The notes under the pieces are model-generated. The model was not told where the DNA came from. It did no database searches and worked only from the letters and a program-made list of their open reading frames with translations. From assembly GCF_011745365.1 (NCBI RefSeq), contig NW_024468910.1:496001-560000 (forward strand): a stretch of 64,000 nt of DNA, given 5' to 3'. Of this stretch, positions 55,310 to 64,000 are shown one piece after another. Every line of letters begins with the position of its first letter. Within the stretch, counting starts at the first letter, position 1. The translations under genes were made by a program, and so were the position numbers. The stretch comes from Cryphonectria parasitica EP155 (Eukaryota; Ascomycota; Sordariomycetes; Diaporthales; Cryphonectriaceae).

Positions 55310-55762
55310 TGTTATAACCCATCCAACATGCAGGTCACAGAACAGGTCACGGGTAACAGGGACCAAGCATCAAGGACTCAACATCCTGATAAAGCATTGA
55401 TTACATAACCCAGGGTTAGGGTTATGAGCACGGCCAATCAGGAAGGATAGCTTCGGATATGTGCTATCCAGAGCTAGCAGAATAACTTGGATATGTTGCT
55501 ATCCAACATATCCATACTAAAGAGCTGGATATATAAGAATACGTTCATTACCATTAGATAGATTCAGTACATAGCTCTTCAGTTATCAATCTAAGTATTC
55601 AGTTTCATACACTGAGTAGCCCCAAAGGCAGTAAACACTTGCATCGCTTATTAGGACTTGTACGGTTCCGTATTCAAGGACTTGACACTTTGATACCGCT
55701 CTTGTTAGCATAAACCCCTTCGTGTACTTAGGAATCTTCGGATTGCTGCAGTGCTCATTACA
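55310..55762 (+). repeat. E3 5' LTR (453 bp)
   Basis: TGTTATAACCC...CTCATTACA. Contains ACCCAGGGTTAGGGTTATG and the GGATATGT...CATATCC U3 segment. Confidence 0.93.
55530..55536 (+). promoter_or_regulatory. TATA box in E3 5' LTR
   Basis: TATATAA within AGAGCTGGATATATAAGA, conserved in all gypsy LTRs here. The primer-matching motif AGTTGTCAA (AGTTATCAA in this copy, 55581-55589) follows 44 bases later and may mark the RNA 5' end. Confidence 0.6.
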
Positions 55763-55774
55763 TTTTGACAACTC
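55763..55774 (+). other. E3 primer-binding site (self-priming type)
   Basis: TTTTGACAACTC directly after the LTR. Pairs over 9 nt with AGTTGTCAA at 62585-62593 in the 3' LTR. Confidence 0.65.
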
Positions 55775-55821
55775 TTGTTCAAGAACAGTTCAGTATTACC
55801 CCTTGAGCAATACGGAACACG

Positions 55822-58000
55822 ATAGCTTCTCCAGGAACCTCTTCGTCCTTGTGCGCTCCCACTCAGGAAGAACTGGTCAACCAGGTATACCAGCTCACCC
55901 AGCGTATCCAGAACCTGCGCGAACAACAGCAGGCCCAGAGCGCCACCATTGCTAACCAGCAGGCCCAGCTAGCCCAACAAGCTCAGCAGGCCCAGCTAGC
56001 TCAATAAGCTCAGCAGGCCCAGCTAGCTCAACAGGCTTAGCAGGCGCAGTCCACCTCCGCAGCTACTAATAGTGCTGGAAAAGCATACAAGATGAACAAG
56101 CCCGCCATATACAACAGCAACCAGAAAACGCTACATGGATTCCTTACTCACTGCAGAGCATACTTTTTGCATCATATAACCCAGTTCACCATGGAATCTA
56201 AGAAGGTTATTCTTGCGGGAACTCGCCTCGAAAAGGATGCTCTCATTTGATACAAGCCTTCTCTACGCAACTACTTGGAGCATTAGAACAACCTCGGCGC
56301 ACGTACCCAGAGTACCAAGAACATATTCAATTCCTTTGAGAGCTTCAAGAAAGCTCTCAAAGAAACCTTTGGTAATCCCAACGAAGAACGCATTACAGCT
56401 CAGCAGCTCATGAACCTCAAGCAGACCAAGTCAGCTTCTGCTTATATAGTTAGATTCAAACAGCTCTCAGCAAGACTCTCGTAGGAAGATAAGAATCTCA
56501 TGGAGCACTATTACAAGGGATTCAAGGACGATATTAAGAACGAGATCTCCAAACAGGATTAGCCAGAGAACTTCGCAACGTTCTCCAATCAAGCTATCCG
56601 CATCAACAACCGTCTGTATGAACGACGGATGGAGAAGTTCAAGAAGGGAGGAAGCCAGACTTGGAGGTTTCCAGCCAACACGGGCAAGAAACTTCAAAAT
56701 AAGAATAGCGGTTGATATAGCAGTACAGCCCAGAGCAGCACCACGCACGCCGGTCCCATGGAACTCAATGCAGCCAACAGGCAGTATAGCAAGAGGAACA
56801 GCATTACTTGCTACAACTGCAATAAACAAGAATACATTGCATGCAACTGCTATTAATTCTGGAAGAACAAATAGCAACCAGTTCAGGAAAGATGCTAGGT
56901 GAATATCGCTTGATAACAGGAACCCAATCAACTGAGCAAAAACACTCCCTTGGAGCAAGTATCGGATTCTATTGATTATGGAAGTCTCAGCTGAACATTC
57001 TGCTATAATAACAACTGCTTAATATATCTCTCGAGTAAGGAAGGTTCAGAATGATTCCCTCAGAAATCTAAGCGCCACAGGCAGATAGCAACAGCAGGAT
57101 GAGGGTATACGCCCAGCACGACTACGAGCAGCAACAACTCGGACTGCTCCGATGTTACTGAACGAAGCATCCAGGCGCTGGAGAAAGGGCTTAATAATAG
57201 TGCCCTTCGCCATTCCCCATCACCTGCATCAGACATTATAATCAGAGAAATGAACAAAGGATGATATTCTCTTGATTATTAGTATAAGTACCTAAATAAT
57301 ACCGAAAACGCTTCTCAGACAATGGAAAAATCAAGTCAGAACAAACAATCTAACAATTCACCGGAGTCTCCCATGAACAATGAACCCAAGAAACCTGCAG
57401 AAAGGTTTTCCTTCGGTATTGAATGGAATAAGGAAACAACATAGATTGAATATCTCGTTTATGGGATAGGACTAGAGGAGCTCTTCATCTGCATTCCCTT
57501 GCAGAATATTGAGGCACGAGAGAATAAGAACTCTCGGATTAGCTCACTTCATAATCTACACTACGAATTAGCTTGGATCTCCTGCATCTATTATAGCTGC
57601 AGAACGCATTTCTCAGACAAGGTATAATACGAATGGTTCTTCGCTAGAGAATCAGAATAAATTCTTCAGGCTGTTGAAGAATAGGAACTCCGCTTCAGGG
57701 AGATTCTCAACAAACAGCACTACAACGTATACATCGGACTACCAGACAACTGCCCTATGCAATGCATGAACAAGAAAATAAAATGGTGGCAGTGTGAAAC
57801 AATACTCTGCACAATTTACATTAATGATAAGGTTTGCAACTGGCATTAACAGAAGAAAGATCAGGAATAATGATAATATGGGCAAAAGCAAGCTAAGAAG
57901 CTTGCTCAAGAAGCAGCGAAGCAAGCTCAGAAGAACAAGCAGTTCTCAACGAATCCAAAAGGATAGGATCGTTTGTAAAGGGACTGCAGATGATCAGACT
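55822..58000 (+). pseudogene. E3 gag and linker region
   Basis: Same order as E1: ATA start equivalent at 55822, Gln/Ala-rich repeats 55925-56050, capsid part, C-Y-N-C knuckle near 56813-56850, and long conserved linker with GIEWNKETTXIEYLVYGI near 57415-57470. Confidence 0.72.
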
Positions 58001-61000
58001 AGAACAGTCTCTATGTGAAGCTTCTAGAACAGATTATGCTTATATTAAGTTTGATATATATATTCAAGGATACAAATACAGCGCACTATTGGATAGTGAT
58101 GCTTAGGGAAACTTTATATCCCTATACATTGTTAATCAGGCACAACTACAATGGAGATGGAAGAAATGCTCATATACTCTCAGCACTGTAGAAGAACAAT
58201 CTGTTGCATACAACCAAGAAGTAATTAATAAGGAGACTAATTATCTATCTGTTTTGATCCAAGAATGTACAACCAGAGCTTCTTTTGATATCATAGATAC
58301 AGCATAGCATGAGCTGATTATGGGGCTTCTATGGCTTAAGGAGCATAATTCTCGAATCGATTGGACTACTGGCCAGATCTCATGGGAACAAGCTGTACCC
58401 AGAGAGATAATTACAATCAACGATGCAGGATTGAAGCTAGTGGTTGAAGAATACTCAGAAAAAGAAGCTTCATACGACTTCCCATATACCTCCAAGTCAG
58501 CAGGGCTAGCAGTTCAAGGAGAAGGATCTAGTGATAAGCAAACCCAAACAGTGCTAGGGCGCCAACAGGTTAGCAAAACAACGGAAGCGAGACTCTCAGC
58601 AAATCGGTCCGCCCCGGAGCAACAAAGAAAAGCTTCAGAATGTGGATTGTGGAACCACACGGGAAAAACCTCGAAACCAGGCCCTCGAGCGCTCGGTCCG
58701 GCCCGGAGCGAACGCTCAAAGCCCTCGAAAACGCCATCAGAAAAGAAGCACGCTCAACGGTACCTACTGTTCCTCCAGATAGCAGAAACAGCACAAGGAT
58801 CAGAACCTACTCTTGCGAACATATCACGAGAATATCACAAGTTCAAGAAACTATTCCAGGAAGGATTGGAAACAGGATTACCAGAATACAGCTTATACAA
58901 TCACGAGATCCTGCTACAAGAAGGAAAACAGCCCAAATTCTTCCCCATCTACAGACTAGACAAGACATAGCTAGAGGCACTTCAGGAGTACCTTGATGAG
59001 AACCTTAAGAAAGAATACATACAACCATCGCAATTACCAGCAGAATACCCTATCCTGTTTATACCCAAAAAAAACAGCAAGCTTAGGCTATGCATTGATT
59101 ACAAGCAACTCAACAATATTACAATCAAAAACCGATATCCGTTGCCACTCATCAAGGAACTATGAAACAGATTGCAAGGAGTATAGTGATTCACAGTTCT
59201 GGATCTAAAAGGAGCTTATAATCTGATCAGAATAAAGGAAGGAGAAGAATGGAAAACTGCTTTCAGAATGCACTATAGATACTACGAATATTTGGTTATG
59301 CTCTTTGATCTAACGAACGCCCCAGCTTCATTCCAGGAAATGATCAATCACATCCTATGCAAGCACCTGAATCAGTTCATCATTGCCTATCTCAACAACA
59401 TCCTTATTTACTCTTGAATATTGGAAGAATACAAAAAATACGTAGAAACAGTATTGCAGATGCTTCAGAATGCAAAACTTCTTGTAGAACTAGCGAAGAG
59501 TTACTTTCACGTACAAAAAGTTAACTACCTCGGATTCATAATCAAGCCAGAATGCATCAAGCCACAGAAGGATAAGGTAGAAGCTATCAGAAACTAGCTA
59601 ATTCCCAAAAACGTTAGAAATATTAAATCTTTCCTCGAATATATTAACTTCTACAGGCAGTTCATTAAGAACTACAGCTGAATTGCACATCCCCTTATGA
59701 ATCTTACCAAAAGGAATCAACCCTTCAAATAAACCTCCAAAGCACAAGAAGCTTTTGATGAGATCATCAAGCATGTCATCTCAGAGCCAGTTCTGTATAA
59801 AGCAAACCCCTACAAACCCTTTGAAGTTGAGACCAACGCATTAGGATATGCACTCAGAGAATAACTTAGCTAGCGAGATGATCAAGAACATCTAAGGATT
59901 GTAAGCAACTTTTCGAAAAAACTGAATAGCCCGGAAATCAACTACAGAATCCCCAATCAGAAACTCATAGCAATAGTAAAGGCTTTCAAGGAGTAGCAAC
60001 ACTATCTCATTAGCGTACAATATCTGATTATAGTTCACTCGGATCACAAGAATCTGATTACGTTCATGACGACTAAGGTTTTGAATAAGCAACAAGTTAG
60101 ATGGGCAGAATTCCTCTTACAGTTCGATTTCAAGATTGTGCACTGCAAAAGCTTGGAGAACGGACGAGCAGATGCTCTCAGCAGAAGATCAGACTATTGA
60201 AATGCAGATTCTTCGGATATACAGAACATCTTCATTCAAAACGAGTCAGGAAATCTCGTCAATGCACATAGAGAACTGAACGCTGCTCTCAGGATAGGAC
60301 TCTCAGAAAGGAATTCAGAATCAATAACTCTGAACGAACAAGATAACTACATCAAGGATATACACAGTATACCAGCATACAGGCACCAGAGAGTCAGAGC
60401 AACCTACAAACGCATCAAGAAACACTGAAACCCACCAGGCCTTAGGAAAAGGATTGAAAGCATCCTACAATAGTACAACAGCTGCAAAAAGAATAAGGCA
60501 GAAAGATACAAGCCTTATAAACTACTGCACCTCTTACCAATACCTACAACTATTTAGCAATCCATCAGTCTAAACTTCATTACCAAGCTACCTCTCTTAT
60601 AAGAACCCTTAACTAAGATACAATATGATAGCATCCTAGTAGTAATTTGCAGACTAAGCAAGTATGCTTACTTTCTCCCCTACAAGGAAAGCAGTATAGC
60701 AGAGAAACTCGCATATGCATTCCTCAGAACAATCATCGCCAACCACAGCACGCCAGAGGAAGTAATCTCCAACAGAAATAGAAAGTTCAACTCAAAATTT
60801 TAAACTTCACTTATGAAACAGCTCGGAACATATTACAGAATATCCATAGCATTTCACCCACAAACAGATGAATAAACAGAAAGAATAAATCAAGTTATTA
60901 AACAATACCTACAATACTATATCAATCAGAAACAGAACAACTAGATTGATCTATTGCCTCTCGCACAGTTCGCTTATAATAGCGCAGATACAAGCACAAC

Positions 61001-61613
61001 GAAGAAATCGCTATTCTTCGTACTCTATAGATACAACCCAACAGCTTATCATGAAGCACTGCTAGAAGCAGATGCAGAAGCTGCAGACAAAAGGATTAAG
61101 AAGATCAAGAAAGTTCAGAAAGAACTCTGATCAGAATTACAATTTATCCAAGAATGAATAACGCAATATGCAAACTCCAAAAGGATTGAGGAACCAATCC
61201 TACAAAAGAGAGATAAAGTTTATCTACTTCGGAAAAACATCAAAACAACCAGATCCAGCAACAAACTCAACTACAAGAAGTTAGAACCATTCAAAATCTT
61301 ATAACAAATCTTCCCAGTTAACTACGAATTAGCATTATCTCATAAGATGAAGATACACCCAGTTTTCCATATCTCACTATTGAAACCAGCAGCATAGGAA
61401 ACATCAGCAGACAATACAGCAGAAGTAGAAAACAACGAACCAGAATATGAAATAGAGAAGATTCTCAAGCATAGAAGCACAGACAATACAAGGGAATACC
61501 TTATTAAGTGGAAAGGTTACCCAGCAAGTAAAAATTCATGAGAACTACAAGAGAACGTTGAAAATGCTCAGGAAAAGATAGCTGAATATTGGAAAAGGAA
61601 GGCTAGCATCTAA
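58001..61613 (+). pseudogene. E3 pol: PR-RT-RNase H-IN-chromodomain
   Basis: Protease LLDSDA (DSG region) near 58090. An open block at 58320-58970 covers the protease-RT junction. RT active site reads IAYLNNILIY near 59383-59412. RNase H about 59790-60200, integrase 60400-61150, chromodomain 61440-61560, TAA 61611-61613. RIP stops throughout. Confidence 0.85.
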
Positions 61614-62221
61614 AACAACCGCTCCAGCCCGGAGAAAAGCCCAGAGCCCACCATCTTATCCAAAAACCCAGACCAATCCATCACTGCATTCCCCACATCC
61701 ACGGAATTCCAGTCAAAACCCTTAAAAGAAGAATCTTCAGCAATTACAGCAGATTCCTCTGCAATCATAGAACAAATCCCAGCAGCAATGCAAGCTCGCT
61801 TCTTCTCAGCCTTCTCACATTCCAACTCCTCCACACTGGAAAGGCCTCAACAAATAGCTTTTATTATTCTCTCAAACTACAAACGCTTCTGCTTTCGCAA
61901 ACATTCTATCTCTGCAGCAGCATCGCGCAGCCGCTTCTCAGCACTCTCGAATTGGTTCTCCAGGCATTAGTGCTGAATGCCTATTCAACGAATTTCCGCT
62001 GCGCTCAACCCTTGAATATTGCACTGAGAGCAACTCAGGCGGATACATTCAGCGCAGCGAGAGGAATCCTCAACGGAAACTTGACAAGACTGAATACCAC
62101 AACCCTTGCAGAAAGAACAAGAAAGTATAATGATAGCGTTTTGAAGAACCAAGGAAAGAAGAGAATCCTTTTGTTTAGTCTTCTTAGTATAAGAGCGGGA
62201 TTTGTTGATTCTGTTCAATAT
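61610..62221 (-). pseudogene. Antisense gene of gypsy E3 (type I)
   Basis: One minus-strand frame of 204 codons. The start reads ATA (62221-62219) where gypsy A has ATG. The Cys block is better kept than in A: C-K-G-C...C...R-C-A-E-C-I-R-L-S-C-S-Q-C. Coiled coil and acidic tail with FDWNSVDVGNAVMDWSGFL match A closely. TAG 61612-61610 overlaps the pol TAA. No intron. Several RIP-type stops lie in the middle. Confidence 0.68.
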
Positions 62222-62313
62222 CTCAATTAGGAAGGCAAGATTACGTATACGGAGAACTTGCTAGGATACTTACAAAAGATCGTTAGGGATAATGACTGAT
62301 AGGAGGGAGATGA

Positions 62314-62766
62314 TATTATAACCCATCCAACATGCAGATTACAGAACAGATCACGGGTAACAGGGATCAGGCATCAAGGACTCAACATTCTGACAAAGCA
62401 TTGATTACATAATCCAGAGTTAGGGTTATGAGCATGGCTAATCAGGAAGGATAGCTTCGGATATGTGCTATTCAGAGCTAGCAGAATAACTTGAATATAT
62501 TGCTATCCAACATATCCATACTAAAGAGCTGGATATATAAGAACACGTTCATTACCATTAGATAGATTCAGTACATAGCTCTTCAGTTGTCAATCTAAGT
62601 ATTCAGTTTCATACACTGAGTAGCCCCAAAGGCAGTGAACACTTGCATCGCTTATTAGGACTTGTACGGTTCCGTATTCAAGGACTTGACACTTTGACAC
62701 CGCTCTTGTTAGCATAAACCCCTTCGTGTACTTAGGAATCTTCGGATTGCTGCAGTGCTCATTACA
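62314..62766 (+). repeat. E3 3' LTR (453 bp)
   Basis: Starts TATTATAACCC (TGTTAT, one G-to-A). TATATAA 62534-62540 and AGTTGTCAA 62585-62593 are intact. Followed by TCAGC. Confidence 0.93.
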
Positions 62767-63395
62767 TCAGCATTGTAGAAGGATAATCTGTTGCATACAA
62801 CCAAGGAGTAATCAATAAGAAGACTGATTATCTATCTATCTTGATCCAAGGATATATAGCTAAGGTTTCCTTTGATATCACAGATATAGCATAATATGAG
62901 CTGATTATGAAACTTCTATAGCTCAAGGAGCACAATCCTCGAATTGATTGGATTACTAGCTAGATCTTATAAGAACAAGCTGTATTCAGAGAGATAGTTG
63001 CAATCAATAGCGCAGGATCGAAGCTAGTTATTGAAGAATACTTGGGAAAAGAAGCTTCAAACGACTTCATACATACTTTCAAGTCAGCAAGGCTGATAGT
63101 TCAAGGAGAAGAACCTAGTGATAAGCAAACCCAAACAGTGCTAGGGCGCCAACAGGTTAGCAAAACAACGGAAGCGAGACCCTCAGCACATCGGTCCGCC
63201 CCGGAGCGACAAGGAAAAGCTTCAGAATGTGAATTGTGAATTCACACAGAAACCTCGAAACCAGGCCCTCGAGCGGTCGGTCCGGCCCGGAACGAACGCT
63301 CAAGACTCTCAAAAACAACAAACAAAAAGAAGCACGCTCAACGGTACCTACTGTTCCTCCAGATAGCAGAAACAGCACAGGAACCAGAACCAATA
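62767..63395 (+). pseudogene. E2 protease-RT junction fragment
   Basis: Continues E2 after the TCAGC duplication; matches E1 43990-44620 and stops where the E4 LTR begins. Confidence 0.8.
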
Positions 63396-63576
63396 TGTTA
63401 TGACTCATCCAACATGCAGGTCACGAAACAGGTCACGAGTAACAAGAACCAGGTGTCAAGAACCCAACGTTCTAACAAAGCATTGATTACATAATCCAGG
63501 GTTAGGGTTACAAGCACGGCCAATCAGGAAGGATAGCTTTGGATATGTGCTATCCAGAGCTAGCAGGATAACTTGG
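63396..63576 (+). repeat. E4 gypsy LTR, 5' part, split by copia C3
   Basis: TGTTATGACTCATCC... with ATCCAGGGTTAGGGTTACAAG and A/E3-type U3 up to GATAACTTGG, where C3 begins. Whether it is a solo LTR or a full element cannot be told from this window. Confidence 0.8.
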
Positions 63577-64000
63577 TGTGAAAAATGAAGCATATTTAAC
63601 CCTAATCCTCTGTTTTGGTCTCCTCATAAACCATCTCAGAGCCTGGTTTAGTTACTTAGAAGATCTTCCTTTTGTATTAGATAGATTCAATCTCAACACT
63701 CATTCAGCCACTTCCACGTGCTCAGCTCATACATTTCTCCTTAGTTATGAGCTCAGTTCGCAAGAATCGGATTTAATCTTCCCTTTATCTATCGAAATAG
63801 ACTGAGCCGTTCACTTCTTATTCTTTCAGAATACATCTTTTGTTCCAAACAGTTATACTCACGCTCCATCAAAGCTCACGATGGAGTGCGAACCTGACAA
63901 CCTTACGCTCTCGGTAAAGTATACCAATATCTACTCCTTTCCATCCTGGTACAGCATTTTGCAGTTCCAGAGCAAGGGAAAGGGTGTTTGGGAGTATCTA
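63577..64000 (+). mobile_element. Copia element C3, 5' end only
   Basis: 167-bp LTR 63577-63743, primer site GTTATGAGCTC 63744-63754 (one change from C2), gag ATG at 63881. At the C2 TGA position it keeps TGG, so it shows the ancestral codon. It runs off the window. Confidence 0.88.
63881..64000 (+). pseudogene. C3 gag N-terminus, partial
   Basis: 40 codons from ATG in the same frame as C1 and C2 gag with no stop before the window end. Cannot judge whether the rest is intact; RIP-type missense differences from C2 are present. Confidence 0.6.

Larger units (their letters stand above)
55310..62766 (+). mobile_element. Gypsy element E3 (7457 bp), complete, nested in E2
   Basis: 453-bp LTRs at 55310-55762 and 62314-62766, flanked by TCAGC at 55305-55309 and 62767-62771. 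Full gag-pol with chromodomain and a type I antisense gene like gypsy A; its U3 is also of the A type. Moderately RIP-mutated. Confidence 0.94.
40442..63395 (+). mobile_element. Gypsy element E2, plus strand, split by E1, C2, E3 and E4; 3' end not reached
   Basis: Pieces: 5' LTR 40442-40902, then 40903-41151, 48681-49012, 53510-55309 and 62767-63395, which join head to tail into gag, linker, protease and the start of RT of the same family. Each gap is another element with matching 5-bp duplications. This copy has the densest RIP, as expected for the oldest host of the nest. The probable left target site is CTAGG (40437-40441). Confidence 0.88.

Noticed and set aside
1..64000. CRISPR array, rRNA, tRNA genes, bacterial-type operons
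   Set aside because: No direct-repeat/spacer pattern, cloverleaf or rRNA core was seen; the sequence is eukaryotic.

Overview
The window is a repeat-dominated stretch of a filamentous ascomycete (Pezizomycotina) genome. The evidence is short 50-70 bp spliceosomal introns with GTANGT-type donors, Fot1/pogo, Ty3/gypsy chromovirus and Ty1/copia elements, and heavy repeat-induced point mutation (RIP): repeat ORFs are broken almost only by TAG/TAA/TGA codons explainable as C-to-T or G-to-A changes, beside GC-rich intact genes.

Layout. 1-2.4 kb: a dead pogo/Fot1-type transposase, minisatellites and a possible decayed gypsy fragment. 2.4-4.75 kb: an intact GC-rich gene for a coiled-coil / nuclease-like / kinase-like protein. 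5.5-32.1 kb: one nest of four elements, each with target-site duplications (TSDs). An old LTR contains copia C1 (5521-32119, TSD AGATC), which contains gypsy A (7524-26377, minus, TSD GCAGT), which contains gypsy B (12504-23934, minus, TSD ATTAT), which contains a pol-less LTR element D (14635-18591, identical LTRs, TSD CTGC). 32.3-40.4 kb: a low-copy island with an unrecognised decayed gene, a JmjC-SET fusion frame with two in-frame stops, a diverged solo LTR, a PIF1-helicase relic, and an intact FHA-kinase-APSES-like gene with two introns. 40.4 kb to the end: a second nest. Gypsy E2 (starts 40442) is interrupted by gypsy E1 (41152-48680, TSD AATTA), deleted copia C2 (49013-53509, TSD ATATA, identical LTRs), gypsy E3 (55310-62766, TSD TCAGC) and the LTR of gypsy E4 (63396-), itself hit by copia C3 (63577-).

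Most interesting: both LTR families carry a second gene on the opposite strand between pol and the 3' LTR, with spliceosomal introns. In gypsy E1 the antisense gene has a 59-bp GTAAGT...TTCTAAC...TTAG intron whose removal joins two frames exactly. Exon 1 has C-x2-C-x6-C-x8-C-x2-C-x6-C spacing, the Zn(II)2Cys6 pattern, followed by a coiled coil and an acidic tail. All four complete gypsy copies have this gene, ending with a stop codon that overlaps the pol stop. The antisense type changes together with the U3 segment of the LTR, into which the antisense promoter would fall. The copia family has an unrelated antisense gene with a 62-bp intron in two copies.

The gypsy family also appears to self-prime like Tf1: the primer-binding site is complementary to a 9-nt motif about 45 nt downstream of the LTR TATA box, and the two covary between copies. 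Coordinates of TE domain boundaries are estimates from motifs; LTR, TSD and splice coordinates were read base by base.
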